Shown here piece by piece: positions 8,046 through 16,808 of a DNA stretch of 62,757 bases. Source of the stretch: Anaerolineae bacterium (GTDB lineage: Bacteria; Chloroflexota; Anaerolineae; JAFGEY01); contig JAFGIE010000230.1 of NCBI GenBank assembly GCA_016929775.1, positions 1 to 62,757 on the forward strand. The letters are read 5' to 3'. The first letter of the stretch is position 1. Each line of letters opens with the position of its first letter. The notes beneath the pieces were generated by a model. It ran no database searches. It had not been told where the DNA came from and saw nothing but the letters and a program-made list of their open reading frames with translations. A program made the position numbers and the translations under genes.

Positions 8046-9287
8046 CTAGGGCTGCAGCGCCGGAGTGCGCCAGTAGGGCTCGGGCGCCTGCTCCCACAAG
8101 GGAAGGCCGATCCCGGTCGGGTTGTAGACGATCTGCCCGGCGCGAACCGTGAGGGCGCACTCGAGCTTGGCGCGGCCCGCGAGCCTGCCTCCGCCGCAGT
8201 CGGCATAGTCGTAGCTGCCCTCGAGGAGCCGGAGCACCGCGATGTCGGCTTCTGCGCCGATGCTGAGCGTGCCCAGTTCGGGATGCCCGATCACGCGCGC
8301 CGGGGCAGCGGTAGTGCGCCGGATCACGTCCGGAAGGGGCATGCCGATGTTCAGGTACTTGGACATGGTCATCAGCAAGCTGACGACGGGGCCATTGATG
8401 TTGCCCATGTGCAGGTCGGTGCTGATCGTGTCGGGCGCGAACCCGTCGCGCAGCGCCGGCACGGCGTTGCGGAACCAAAAGCTCGCCGCGCCGTGCCCGA
8501 GGTCAAAGAGCACCCCTCGTTCCCGCGCGGCGAACATGTACGCCTGCACCCGCCCCTCCGCGTCGAGGATCGGGAACTGCTGCGCAAAGACGTGCGTGTG
8601 GATGTCGCCTGGGCGCAGACGCGAGAGGATCAGCTCGTCGTATGGGCGCCTAGGCGGACGGGGCCAAAAGTCGACCATGACCGGTCGCTCGCACGCGTCG
8701 CCCGCCTCGACGGCGCGCGTGACCGACGTCCAGGGCGGGTGCGCATCGTCCCACGGCTCTCGCGTCCAGTAGTGGGCTGTCTTGATGCCGACGACGATAT
8801 CGGCGTGCGCCCTCGCGACGGCAGCTGTGAGCTCGGGATCCATTTGGCCGGGGTCCTGCTCTGTCGCTCCCTCGATCATGCCGCCAGAGGCGATGTTGAG
8901 GAATGCCAGGATGCGAGTGGTCGACCGCTCGATGCAGCGCGTCCTGAACGCGTGCAGATCGCGCCACCCCACCGTTCCAGCATCCACGGCGGTGGTGACA
9001 CCGGAGGCAAGCAGATGGGCGTCGGCGTGCACAGACTCGACATAGCTGTCTGGCTGGGGAGGGAAGGGGTGGACGTGGGTGTGGATGTCGATCAGGCCTG
9101 GCGCCACGATCAGACCTGACACATCCACCACCCGCTGCGCCTGGTCTGCTGGGACATCGGCTGCCACGGCGGCGATCGTCTGCCCCGTCACTGCGACGTC
9201 CCGCATCTGGTCGATCCCGCTGGCAGGGTCGATCACGCGCCCGTTCTTGAGCAACAGGCTGTACCGCTCGCTGTCTGGCATCGCCAT
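8046..9287 (-). CDS. Amidohydrolase/deacetylase family metallohydrolase
   Basis: 413 residues (411 if the second ATG at 9281, better spaced from GGGAG, is used). It is a dihydroorotase-like TIM-barrel metalloenzyme: GLIDIHTHVHP gives the two metal His residues, VGIKTAHYW contains the Lys that is carbamylated in this family, DIHTHVF and DLGHGAASFWF provide further His ligands, and TISTDLH supplies the catalytic Asp. The overall pattern matches the EF_0837/AHA_3915-type subgroup usually annotated as amidohydrolase/deacetylase. Members hydrolyse N-acetyl or carbamoyl amide bonds of small molecules, but the natural substrate is not fixed. It lies downstream of RidA, consistent with a pathway that generates enamine or imine intermediates. 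Confidence 0.85.
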   Translation of the reverse strand: MAMPDSERYSLLLKNGRVIDPASGIDQMRDVAVTGQTIAAVAADVPADQAQRVVDVSGLIVAPGLIDIHTHVHPFPPQPDSYVESVHADAHLLASGVTTAVDAGTVGWRDLHAFRTRCIERSTTRILAFLNIASGGMIEGATEQDPGQMDPELTAAVARAHADIVVGIKTAHYWTREPWDDAHPPWTSVTRAVEAGDACERPVMVDFWPRPPRRPYDELILSRLRPGDIHTHVFAQQFPILDAEGRVQAYMFAARERGVLFDLGHGAASFWFRNAVPALRDGFAPDTISTDLHMGNINGPVVSLLMTMSKYLNIGMPLPDVIRRTTAAPARVIGHPELGTLSIGAEADIAVLRLLEGSYDYADCGGGRLAGRAKLECALTVRAGQIVYNPTGIGLPLWEQAPEPYWRTPALQP

Positions 9288-9350
9288 ACTCCCTGCTCCC
9301 GTTGCTACGGGAGCGCGTGTGCGCCTCGGCGCGGCGTTGGCTGGGCAGCC

Positions 9351-9734
9351 CTAGACTGTGGCGATCAGCTCTACCTCGATCAGCGCGCCTTCCATGGCAA
9401 TGTCCGCGCCAACGGTTGTCCGCGCCGGAGGATCCACAGGAAAGTACTCTCGGAACACCTTGTTCCAGCCCAGGAAGTCGCGCTTGGCGTGTACCAGGAA
9501 ACAGGTGACTTTGATCACCTTGTCCCACGAGGAGCCTGCTGCGGCAAGGACGACTCCCAGGTTGTTGAGCGCCTGGCGCGCCTGCGACTCGATGTCCGCG
9601 CCTGCCAGCTTGCCCTGCGCCTGGTCGATGCCAACTGTGCCTGACAGGAACAGCAGGTCACCCGTGCGCACGCCGGGCGCGATGGTCATCTTGGTCACGT
9701 CTGTGCCTTCGGGGATGATCAGTAGCTTGTCCAT
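9351..9734 (-). CDS. RidA (YjgF/YER057c/UK114) family protein
   Basis: 127 residues, typical family length, ATG preceded by AAGGAGA. The hallmark C-terminal stretch is PARTTVGADI with the Arg that binds carboxylate substrates, followed by EGALIEVELIA; FLSGTVGID and QARQALNNL are the usual N-terminal landmarks. RidA proteins form trimers and hydrolyse reactive 2-aminoacrylate-type enamines or imines to keto acids. Here it precedes the amidohydrolase/deacetylase gene in the same direction with a 63-base gap, so it may serve a specific catabolic pathway rather than being the general housekeeping copy. Confidence 0.9.
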   Translation of the reverse strand: MDKLLIIPEGTDVTKMTIAPGVRTGDLLFLSGTVGIDQAQGKLAGADIESQARQALNNLGVVLAAAGSSWDKVIKVTCFLVHAKRDFLGWNKVFREYFPVDPPARTTVGADIAMEGALIEVELIATV

Positions 9735-9764
9735 GCTCGTCTCCTTGTGTCGATCGATCTGGCT

Positions 9765-9783
9765 GGGGTGCGTGTCGCACCCC
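9765..9783. terminator. Hairpin between the aldo-keto reductase and ridA genes
   Basis: A perfect 8-base stem (GGGGTGCG / CGCACCCC) with a 3-base loop lies in the 156-base gap downstream of the aldo-keto reductase gene. There is no clear U-run on the minus strand, so it may be an attenuator or a weak terminator. The rest of the gap shows nothing else. Confidence 0.45.
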
Positions 9784-9890
9784 CGCTGCGGCGTTTGCCG
9801 GCTACGTATCAGAAGCTCTGGCTCGCGAACGAGTGCGCTTGGCGTGACCTGGAGCTGTGCGCGGCAGCGAGGCCCCGGCGATCGGGACGC

Positions 9891-11057
9891 CTATCCCGGC
9901 AGCGTGCACGACGCATAGTCGAGTCCCTGGCCCAGTACGGCGTCTACGACGGGCATCCACTCGCTGATCGGGATGTCCTGCGGGCACAACTCCTCGCACT
10001 CTCGGCACGCAATGCAGGCACTCGCTCGCTGATCCTCGGGCATGCGGCTGTAACGGTGGCGCGCCTCGCCAAAGGCGTTGTACATGGTGCCGTTGTTGAA
10101 CGTCGAAAAGTTGCGCGGGATCTCCACGCCGTTGGGGCACGGCATGCAGTAGGCGCACTGTGTGCACGGGATCGGGCAGAGCGCCTCGTACTTGGCCCGC
10201 GCCTCCTCGACCAGGGCGAGCTCTTGCGCACTGAGGGCGCCGACGCCCGACGCGTCTGCACTCGCGACGTTCTCGACAACCTGGTCGAACGTGCTCATCC
10301 CGCTCAACACCACCGAGACCTCTGGCTTGTTCCAGAGCCAATGCAGCGCCCATCCCACTGCAGAGCGCGCGGAAGGCGAGCGGTTCCAGATCTCCTGGAC
10401 GGGCTGCGGCGGATTCGCCAGCTTGCCGCCGAGGAGCGGTTCCATGACCACCGTAGCGAGCCCCTTTGCTGCCGCGTAGCGCAGGCCCGCTGTTCGTGCC
10501 TGGTACGTCTCGTTCATATAGTTGTACTGGATCTGGCACATCGTCCAGCGATCGTAGCCGTCGATGATCTCGCAAAAGGTCTGATAATCGTCGTGGAATG
10601 AGAACCCCATGTAGCACACGCGCCCATCGGCGAGTGCCCGGTCGGCCTGCGACAGCAGGTCCAGCCGCTGTACCGTCTCCCAGCGAGGGGTGCGCAGTCC
10701 GTGGAAGAGGTAAAAGTCCACGTGGTCGGTCTGCAGGCGCGACAGCTGTTCGTCGAGGAAGCGGTCAAAGTCAGACGTCTGTTCTACCATGCGCACGGGC
10801 AGCTTGGTGGCGAGCTTGACCTTGTCACGGTAGCCATCCTTAAGCGCCTTTCCGACCACGCGCTCGCTGTTCCCTCCGTGGTAGGGATAGGCTGTGTCCA
10901 GGTAGTTCACGCCGCGATCGATCGCGTAGCGCAGCATGCGCACTGCCTCGGCTTCGTCGACGTTCGACCGGTCGCCGCCCACAGTGGGCAGGCGCATACA
11001 GCCGAACCCGAGCGCCGAGGACTTCCAATCTAGACTCCCGAACCGCCTGTACTGCAT
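9891..11057 (-). CDS. Aldo-keto reductase with C-terminal 4Fe-4S domain
   Basis: 388 residues, ATG preceded by AAGGAGGG. The N-terminal ~280 residues are an aldo-keto reductase barrel: NYLDTAYPYHGG holds the Asp/Tyr pair, KLATKLP the Lys and YLFHGLRT the His of the catalytic tetrad. The C-terminal ~100 residues carry two cysteine clusters, CTQCAYCMPCP and CIACRECEELCP, the second a textbook 4Fe-4S motif. Such fusions are common in anaerobes and are thought to link a sugar or carbonyl reduction to ferredoxin rather than only to NAD(P)H. It reads in the same direction as ridA and the amidohydrolase. Substrate unknown. Confidence 0.9.
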   Translation of the reverse strand: MQYRRFGSLDWKSSALGFGCMRLPTVGGDRSNVDEAEAVRMLRYAIDRGVNYLDTAYPYHGGNSERVVGKALKDGYRDKVKLATKLPVRMVEQTSDFDRFLDEQLSRLQTDHVDFYLFHGLRTPRWETVQRLDLLSQADRALADGRVCYMGFSFHDDYQTFCEIIDGYDRWTMCQIQYNYMNETYQARTAGLRYAAAKGLATVVMEPLLGGKLANPPQPVQEIWNRSPSARSAVGWALHWLWNKPEVSVVLSGMSTFDQVVENVASADASGVGALSAQELALVEEARAKYEALCPIPCTQCAYCMPCPNGVEIPRNFSTFNNGTMYNAFGEARHRYSRMPEDQRASACIACRECEELCPQDIPISEWMPVVDAVLGQGLDYASCTLPG

Positions 11058-11069
11058 CGTCCCTCCTTG

Positions 11070-11260
11070 TCAACGGTCACAGACCAGGCACCTGTCCCAG
11101 TCCGCAGGCGCCACATACACGTCCATCGTCCCCGCGGCATCCGAACCCCAGATCACGTGCTTGCCAATCGGGCGTGAAGACCGGGTGAGGGTGGCTCGCC
11201 TTCCGCCAAGACGCATCGTAGTGGATTGTAGTCGATTTCTGTCCCGCGCACAAGTGGGAA
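11070..11260 (-). pseudogene. Remnant of a PD40/oligogalacturonide-lyase-type beta-propeller gene
   Basis: Only the last blade of a propeller can be read. One frame gives YDASWRKASHPHPVFTPD and the adjacent frame continues GKHVIWGSDAAGTMDVYVAP to a TGA stop. Joining them restores a classic SHPHPxFxPDGK...SD..G..DVY blade, as at the C-terminus of oligogalacturonide lyases and TolB-like proteins. The break is explained by one extra T in GATTGGCAAG near 11170. No start or further blades are recognisable upstream, so this is a decayed 3' end. The rest of the gap up to 11394 holds a GC-rich inverted repeat (GCCCCGGC / GCCGGGGC around 11330-11365) and nothing else I can name. Confidence 0.6.
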
Positions 11261-11393
11261 TGCCTGGGGCGTGCACGCGTCGGGGCGACGCAGAGGGGCT
11301 GCCACCCGCGGAGAGCAAGCGAAGGTGAACGGCAGCCCCGGCGGTGGCTAGCGCTAACTGCCGGGGCGGTATGGGTACGTACGAGGTGCTGGT

Positions 11394-11663
11394 CTACGGT
11401 GCAGCGGGATCGTTCTCGAGACGGTAGACGGAGAGCAAGGTCAGGCTCAGGTCGCGCATCTTGGCGAGCAGACCGTACAGCGCAGGCTGGTCGGCGATGA
11501 CGCCGGTGACCGTCGTCACGCCATTCCCTGGCTCGACGACGATCGCACAGACACGGCGTCCGTCGTCGAACCAGGCGGCCCAATCCCGGTCAAGTTCGCC
11601 CCACAGCCTGATCTGGTACCTCGCCGGCTGATCAAGTGCCGGGCAGTAGTGTTCGAGTGTCAT
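11394..11663 (-). CDS. Small conserved protein (89 residues), probably Chloroflexota-type
   Basis: Starts at an ATG right after AGAGGG. The sequence YQIRLWGELDRDWAAWFD, then TGVIADQPALYGLLAKMRDL, is of a kind I recall as very common in Chloroflexota genomes, often in several copies near LuxR-type regulators; this is recollection, not a search. It has no transmembrane segment, metal motif or signal peptide. The predicted fold is a short alpha/beta unit (two beta hairpins, then a helix). It follows the 82-residue protein and the MalT-like regulator in the same direction, so it may be part of a small regulatory module. Function unknown. Confidence 0.7.
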   Translation of the reverse strand: MTLEHYCPALDQPARYQIRLWGELDRDWAAWFDDGRRVCAIVVEPGNGVTTVTGVIADQPALYGLLAKMRDLSLTLLSVYRLENDPAAP

Positions 11664-11785
11664 CCCTCTACCCCTGTCGCGTCGGTAAGCAGGCTCTGGT
11701 CTGGAGTGTAGGCGCGCACGGTCTCGCCACGGCAGGGCGCCTTTGGGGTGCGCCCTGCTCGCGGCGTCATCGGCGGCGGGTCTGG

Positions 11786-12034
11786 CTATTGGCCGTTCGC
11801 GGGATGCGCCGACTGCGGGATGTGCTGCGGGATGACCTGCCCGTATTCCTGGCGCAGGCTCGTGCCCCAGGCTACCAGGCGTGCGCCTATCCAAGCCAAC
11901 GCACGGCAGACCGGTCGCTCGCCCACTGGGTGACCTGCTAGCGCCATACGCGCGAACCGATCGCGCGCTGCCGCACGGGCCTGATCGGCATAGTATTCCT
12001 TCTGAGCCAGGTAGTCCCTCTGTGTCACCATCAT
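11786..12034 (-). CDS. Small helical protein (82 residues) beside the MalT-like regulator
   Basis: Two adjacent ATG codons are preceded by GAGGAGGT at good spacing. The N-terminus (TQRDYLAQKEYYADQARAAA) is a charged helix, and the middle part RALAWIGARLVAWGTSLRQEYG is an amphipathic helix with an RLVAWG core that I remember from short Chloroflexota proteins. No known catalytic motif. It lies between the 3' end of the large regulator gene and the 89-residue gene, all on one strand, with its own promoter candidate in the gap upstream. Function unknown. Confidence 0.65.
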   Translation of the reverse strand: MMVTQRDYLAQKEYYADQARAAARDRFARMALAGHPVGERPVCRALAWIGARLVAWGTSLRQEYGQVIPQHIPQSAHPANGQ

Positions 12035-12122
12035 CGCTTTGTACCTCCTCTGTCTCGCGTGCCGGGGCGCCTACGTGCGCTCCAGCATGCGAACGGGCGT
12101 AGCCTTTCACTCTCACACCTCA

Positions 12123-12140
12123 AGTATACCCGTAAACGGG
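12123..12140 (-). promoter_or_regulatory. Candidate promoter -10 box with adjacent palindrome
   Basis: On the minus strand a TATACT box (12123-12128) is immediately preceded by the perfect palindrome CCCGTTTACGGG (12129-12140). A third ACGGG copy follows in the plus-strand reading (gcataacggg). The palindrome occupies the spacer just upstream of the -10 box, a usual place for a repressor or activator site. The -35 box is not convincing. It would drive the two small genes downstream. The rest of the 158-base gap to the regulator gene shows nothing else. Confidence 0.4.
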
Positions 12141-12192
12141 GCATAACGGGATCGGTCGAAAGTCATAGATTGGGGTTTAGTTGGGGTGTGAG

Positions 12193-14964
12193 CTAGAGGA
12201 TGCCCAGCGCGCGGGCGCGGGCGACAGCCTCCGTCCGGCTGCGGACCCCCAGCTTGCCGTAGATGTTGGAGGTGTGAGCCTTGACTGTGCCCTGCGAGAT
12301 GTAGAGTTGCTCGCCGATCTCACGATTCGTGTGTCCAGCGGCGATCAGGGAGAGGACCTGCATCTCGCGGTCGCTGAGGGGCTCGACCAGGGCCGATGCG
12401 CCGGCTCTCTCTGCCGTTGAGGGTGCCTGCTGTTCCCCGAACGCCGCCAGGAGCTGGCGCACATAGTCGGCTGGTGCGCGTTCGAGAGGGGCTTCGCGGA
12501 GCAGCATAGCTACGGCCTCGCCTTCGTCCAGGAAGGTGCGCACAAAGCCGCCCGGCTGGGCGAGGAGGAGGGCATCGGCGAGCGCAGTACGTGCTTCTGC
12601 CCGCTCGTGGCGATGATAGAGCGCCACGGCACGGAGGATCTGGACCTCGATCGCCTTGCTGACCCATCGTGCGCGCCGCGCGGCGTCCAGGAGCCGGTCC
12701 AGTAGGGTAAGGGCGTCGATCAGATCCCGGGCATCGCCCGCTGCTGTGCCCCGGGCAATCAACACGCGTGCCAGGTTGGTGTGGTGCAGGTCGCGATGAT
12801 AGTCCAGCGGGTCGTCTAGACGCAGTCCACTGAGCTCCATCCATCGAATCGCTGCGCCCAGGTCGCCCTGGGCGTTCCACAGGCGGATGCGGCACTCGTC
12901 CGCCCACGTCCTGATCCACGGGTCAATGCTGACGCGCTGCGCGATCTGGTCTGCCTGGCAGAGGGTGAGAGGCACGGCGTCCAGGTCGCTCCGGGTGAGC
13001 TGCAGTCGTGCCAGGAGGACGTGGGCCTCGGCTGCGACATCGGCTTGGCCCAGCTGGATGCAGAGAGCGAGGCCCTGGGCAAGCTGCCGTTCTGCCTGGT
13101 CGAGGTCGTTCCACTCGCGCGACAGGTCGCCGAGGCGGATCAGGGGAAAGCCCGCGACGGGCAGTGTCTGTCCACCGGGGTCGATGGCCCAGTGGAGCGC
13201 ATCGCGGTAGGTTGCGTGCGCCTGGGCGAGCCTTCCCTGCTTGGCCTGCTGCATGCCGGCGTAGCAGGCCGATGGCACGGCGAGGGGCGGGTATCCGCTC
13301 TTCAGCGCCGTCTCCCTTGCCTGTGCGAACGCCTTCTCTGATGCCTCGACGTCGCCCAGGCTCCAGCACGCACCGCCCAGGGCGACTGCGGCTTCGCAGC
13401 GCATATAGTCGCCCTCGGGGAGAAAGGCGATCGCCTGGCGCGCCTGCTCGAGGACGCGCGGGATCTGCTCGTCTGTCAGGGCGTGATGCGCCCGAATGGC
13501 GGCGATGTAGCCGGCGATGAGCTGTTGGTCGGACTGGGGGGCGCCCAGGTCCCCCGTCACCGCGCCTGGGTCCGAGGCAGCGAGCTCGTGCAGGGCGCGC
13601 TCTGCACGCTGCAGGCAGACCTCAACCTGATCGCGCATCCCCATCCAGTACCGCGTCCAGGCAAGGTAGACGCAGAGCCAGGGTCTCTCGGCGACGAGTT
13701 CATCCGGCAGGGCTTCGAGCCACTCGGCGAGCTTGCGTTCCTGCCGGTGACTCATCATCTGTCGCACGGCGTGTCGCTCCACGAGCTGCGCGCCGCGCCG
13801 ATAGTCGCCGCCTGCGAGTGCGTGCGCGATCGCCTCCTCGATCGAGCCGTGCGCCTCGTGCCACACGCTGGCGCGAAGGTGCAGCCCGGGGAGCGCTTCC
13901 GGATGGGCCCGTCGGAGGCGCACGAGCAGCAGCTCCGCGAACAGGTGATGGTACCGGTACCACCTGCGCTCGTTGTCCAATGGGACGACGAACAGGTTGC
14001 CGGCGTCGAGGCGCTCGAGCATCTCTTGCCCGCTACTCAACCCGGTGACCGCATCGCACAGTGGGCCTGTGAGCCGCTGGAGGATCGAGGTCCGCAGCAA
14101 AAAGTCCTGAACCGACGCCGGTTCTCGTAAGAGCACTTCGTCGGTCAGGTAGTCAAGCACGTAGCGGTGGCTGCCGGCAAAGTCGGCGATGAACCCTGCA
14201 ACCTGCGCCTGGTCTGGGTCGCGCTGGAGCGCACGCCCAGCCATCTGCAGGCCCACGACCCATCCCTCGGTGCGGGATGCGAGGGCGTGGACCTGTTGCG
14301 CCGGGAGCTGGAGGCCCATGGCTCGGTTGAGAAAAGCGGTCGCTTCCTCCCCCGTGAAGCGCAGGTCAGACGCACTCAACTCGACCAGCTGTCCCCTGCC
14401 GCGCAGGCGGCTGAGCGGGAGATCGGGATCGGAGCGCGTGGCGATCACGAGGTGGACGCCTGGCGGCAGATGGGCGAGCAGGAACGCGAGCGCTGCGTGC
14501 ACTGCTACTGCAGTGACCACGTGCAGGTCATCGAGGACCAGGAGCGTCGGCTGTGGCACGGCGATCAGCTCGTTGATCAGCGGCGTGAGCAGCGCCTCGA
14601 TCGGTGGGGGCTGCGGCGACCGCAGTCCAGCCAACGCCGATGCGCCCAGACCCGGACGCGCCTCTTGCAGGGCTGCGATCGCGTACGACCAGAAGCGGGT
14701 GGGATCGTTGTCCCCCTCATCGAGCGAGACCCAGCCGATCGCGGTGTCGGGCTTGACCTCCTGGGCCCAGTCGCTGAGCAGCGTGGTCTTGCCGAACCCA
14801 GCAGGAGCAGAGAGCAGGATCAGACGGCAGCCTGCGCGCAAGCCCTCGTTCAGCCGGTCGATCAGCCAGCGGCGGGAGACGAGCTGAGGCCTAGGCGTCG
14901 GAATGTACAGCTTGGTTCTGAGCAGCGGAGCGACGTGTCCCTCCGCATCACACCAGACAGACAT
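12193..14964 (-). CDS. MalT/LAL-type LuxR family transcriptional regulator
   Basis: 923 residues, the normal size for the large ATP-binding LuxR class. Residues 53-61 (APAGFGKTT) are the Walker A loop of a STAND-type ATPase, LLVLDDLH near 140 is the Walker B strand, and the FWSYAIAAL and LLAHLPPG regions follow MalT closely. The middle 450 residues are TPR-like helices that bind an inducer in MalT relatives. The C-terminus (about 855-920) is the LuxR helix-turn-helix: LSDREMQVLSLIAAGHTNRE followed by TVKAHTSNIYGKLGVRSR. It should be a ligand- and ATP-dependent transcription activator. A well-formed promoter lies 132 bases upstream. Its target is unknown; the two small downstream genes are candidates. 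Confidence 0.93.
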   Translation of the reverse strand: MSVWCDAEGHVAPLLRTKLYIPTPRPQLVSRRWLIDRLNEGLRAGCRLILLSAPAGFGKTTLLSDWAQEVKPDTAIGWVSLDEGDNDPTRFWSYAIAALQEARPGLGASALAGLRSPQPPPIEALLTPLINELIAVPQPTLLVLDDLHVVTAVAVHAALAFLLAHLPPGVHLVIATRSDPDLPLSRLRGRGQLVELSASDLRFTGEEATAFLNRAMGLQLPAQQVHALASRTEGWVVGLQMAGRALQRDPDQAQVAGFIADFAGSHRYVLDYLTDEVLLREPASVQDFLLRTSILQRLTGPLCDAVTGLSSGQEMLERLDAGNLFVVPLDNERRWYRYHHLFAELLLVRLRRAHPEALPGLHLRASVWHEAHGSIEEAIAHALAGGDYRRGAQLVERHAVRQMMSHRQERKLAEWLEALPDELVAERPWLCVYLAWTRYWMGMRDQVEVCLQRAERALHELAASDPGAVTGDLGAPQSDQQLIAGYIAAIRAHHALTDEQIPRVLEQARQAIAFLPEGDYMRCEAAVALGGACWSLGDVEASEKAFAQARETALKSGYPPLAVPSACYAGMQQAKQGRLAQAHATYRDALHWAIDPGGQTLPVAGFPLIRLGDLSREWNDLDQAERQLAQGLALCIQLGQADVAAEAHVLLARLQLTRSDLDAVPLTLCQADQIAQRVSIDPWIRTWADECRIRLWNAQGDLGAAIRWMELSGLRLDDPLDYHRDLHHTNLARVLIARGTAAGDARDLIDALTLLDRLLDAARRARWVSKAIEVQILRAVALYHRHERAEARTALADALLLAQPGGFVRTFLDEGEAVAMLLREAPLERAPADYVRQLLAAFGEQQAPSTAERAGASALVEPLSDREMQVLSLIAAGHTNREIGEQLYISQGTVKAHTSNIYGKLGVRSRTEAVARARALGIL

Positions 14965-15095
14965 CGCATCCTCGCACGGTCTGCGCCGGTAGAGGCAACA
15001 GGGGAAACAACTGTATCGCAGCGACTCTAGAGCTGGGCGTGCGCGTGAGCCTGCGGCAGCGCGTGCCCATCGCGTGCTGTAGAGATGCCGAGCCG

Positions 15096-15124
15096 ATTAT
15101 AATACGGGCTGGTCCGACAGACAA
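15096..15124 (-). promoter_or_regulatory. Promoter of the MalT-like regulator gene
   Basis: On the minus strand TTGTCT (15119-15124) is followed after 17 bases by a perfect TATAAT (complement of 15096-15101). This predicts a leader of roughly 125 bases before the regulator ATG. I see no strong hairpin in that leader. Confidence 0.6.
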
Positions 15125-15166
15125 GTCTGGCAGCAGGCCGAACCGCCGCCTGACATTGGGCCTCGC

Positions 15167-15511
15167 TCAGGTGTGCGCGCAGCGCAGCCGATCGAGCAGG
15201 TGCAACAGAGCCAAGATGGGGTGCCTGACCAGCATCCGCGGGCCTGCATAGCGCATCACATCGCGTATCCGGTCTCGCATATCAGGGCGGTAGCAGTGTA
15301 CGGGGCAGCGCGCGCAGATGGGTTTGCGCTCCTGGAACGGGCACCGCGCAAGACGCTCGCGCGCATAGGAGAGGAGCGCCGCGCAGTCTGGGCAGAGCGC
15401 GCCATCTGTCCCGTGCTGGTCGTGGCAGTAGAGCCGGACCATCGCGGTGATGGTCCGTACCTCCCGCGCCATTCGCGGGTGCCGTTCGGCGGATCGCTTG
15501 TTCACCGACAC
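15167..15511 (-). CDS. YgbA-like (nitrous-oxide-stimulated promoter family) protein
   Basis: 114 residues from a GTG after GAGAGGT; an ATG at 15472 (MAREVRTIT) also fits the usual family start. The body matches PF11756: MVRLYCHDQHG, then CPDCAALLSYARERL, CPF, and CARCPVHCY, giving a set of conserved Cys residues likely to bind a metal, followed by RDVMRYAGPRML. In enterobacteria ygbA is controlled by NO-responsive NsrR and is linked to nitric oxide stress. It starts 3 bases after the end of the aminotransferase gene and so is probably the last gene of the long minus-strand operon. Confidence 0.8.
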   Translation of the reverse strand: MSVNKRSAERHPRMAREVRTITAMVRLYCHDQHGTDGALCPDCAALLSYARERLARCPFQERKPICARCPVHCYRPDMRDRIRDVMRYAGPRMLVRHPILALLHLLDRLRCAHT

Positions 15512-15514
15512 CTC

Positions 15515-16693
15515 TCACACTGTGACCTGGGGCAGCAGTTCCGCCAGCGCCGCGATCAAGCGGTCGATGTCCTGGCGCGTGTTGTAGCCCTGCACGGACA
15601 GGCGCGCGATGTGCAGGTCGTTCCATTTGCCGACCGGGATCTCGATGTCGTACTCGGCATTCAGGCGACGGTACAACGTCCCCGTATCGCAGGGCGGAAG
15701 GGGCAGGATCGCCATCTGCGAGTACCACGCCGGGGAGTCGGGTGTGATGGGCGGCAGTCCGGTCAGCTCGGACACAGCGCGACGGGCATAGCGCACCAGC
15801 TCGTGGCATTCCTCGCGAACGGCGGGCCAGTCGTGCGTCTCCATGAACGCGATCGCCGCGGGCACTGCCAGGAAGGCGGCATAGTCGCGCGTTCCCTGAT
15901 ACTCGTGCTCGCCGACCAGGTATGTCTTTTGCGAGTCCTGCCCCATACGCCCGCCGACGAGCGGCTCGAGCATGGGCTGCATCTCACGGCGTGCGTGGAG
16001 GAAACCCGCCCCCTTGGGGGACATCATCCACTTGTGGCAGTTGCCTGCGTAAAAGTCGGCGCCGAGCGCCTCAACGTCTACCGGCAGCTGACCGGGTGCG
16101 TGGGCGCCGTCGATCACGGTGATCAGTCCCGCGTCGCGCGCCCGGTGCACGAGCTCTTCCACGGGAAGGACGAGGGCGGTCGGCGAGGTGACGTGGCTGA
16201 GGAACAACACTCGGGTGCGCGGGGTCACGCCGGCCCAGACCGACTCTACGACCTGATCGACGGACGAGACCGGGAGGGGGACTGGCTGCTGGATGTAGCG
16301 CGCCCCTCGCTTCGCACACACGAACTCCCAGGTGCGGTTGAGCGAACCGTACTCGTGATCGGTGGTCAGCACCTCGTCCCCAGGCGCGAGGGGCACCGAG
16401 CGCGCCACGATGTTCAGCCCAAGCGAGACATTGGTCACGTAGACCAGGTCGTCGGCGTCGGCGCCCAAGTGGGCGCCCAAGGCCTGCCGCGCCTCGCGGA
16501 GGAGTCCATCGCGGCGCTGCATGAACTTGACAGGTTGGCGCTCGAGTTCGAGCTGCCAAGCCTGGTAGGCCTCGAAGACCGGTCGGGGACAGGCGCCGTA
16601 GGACCCGTGGTTGAGAAAGGCCACGCCTGGCTGCAGGAGGAACAGGTCGCGCAGACAGGTGACGTGAGAAGCGATCGCATTGGGCTGTGACAC
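15515..16693 (-). CDS. PLP-dependent class V aminotransferase (isopenicillin N epimerase-like)
   Basis: 392 residues, GTG start after AAGGAG. LNHGSYGACP at the N-terminus and YAGNCHKWMMSPKGAGFL, which contains the Schiff-base Lys in CHKW, place it in the class V family close to isopenicillin-N epimerase and cysteine desulfurase-like proteins. DGAHAPGQLPV gives the Asp that binds the pyridine nitrogen. Members catalyse epimerisation, lyase or transamination reactions on amino acids, and the epimerase name is not predictive. It follows the nitrilase-family amidase after 115 bases that hold no other feature. No cysteine at the usual desulfurase active-site loop is evident, so sulfur transfer is less likely. 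Confidence 0.85.
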   Translation of the reverse strand: MSQPNAIASHVTCLRDLFLLQPGVAFLNHGSYGACPRPVFEAYQAWQLELERQPVKFMQRRDGLLREARQALGAHLGADADDLVYVTNVSLGLNIVARSVPLAPGDEVLTTDHEYGSLNRTWEFVCAKRGARYIQQPVPLPVSSVDQVVESVWAGVTPRTRVLFLSHVTSPTALVLPVEELVHRARDAGLITVIDGAHAPGQLPVDVEALGADFYAGNCHKWMMSPKGAGFLHARREMQPMLEPLVGGRMGQDSQKTYLVGEHEYQGTRDYAAFLAVPAAIAFMETHDWPAVREECHELVRYARRAVSELTGLPPITPDSPAWYSQMAILPLPPCDTGTLYRRLNAEYDIEIPVGKWNDLHIARLSVQGYNTRQDIDRLIAALAELLPQVTV

Positions 16694-16808
16694 TCGCTTG
16701 GCTCCTTGGTTTGGTCAAGTCGTGCGGGGTGCAGCAGGACGACTTGGTTGCGGTAGCGGCTATAGAACGCCTGGCGGTGCGTGGCGCCGCCTGCCTGCAC
16801 TGTACGAT

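Noticed and set aside
7887..9119. Plus-strand open frame of about 410 codons over the amidohydrolase
   Set aside because: Antisense shadow; the minus-strand frame has the full metal-site motifs.
15173..16690. Plus-strand open frame of about 505 codons over the aminotransferase
   Set aside because: Antisense shadow of a gene with clear PLP motifs.
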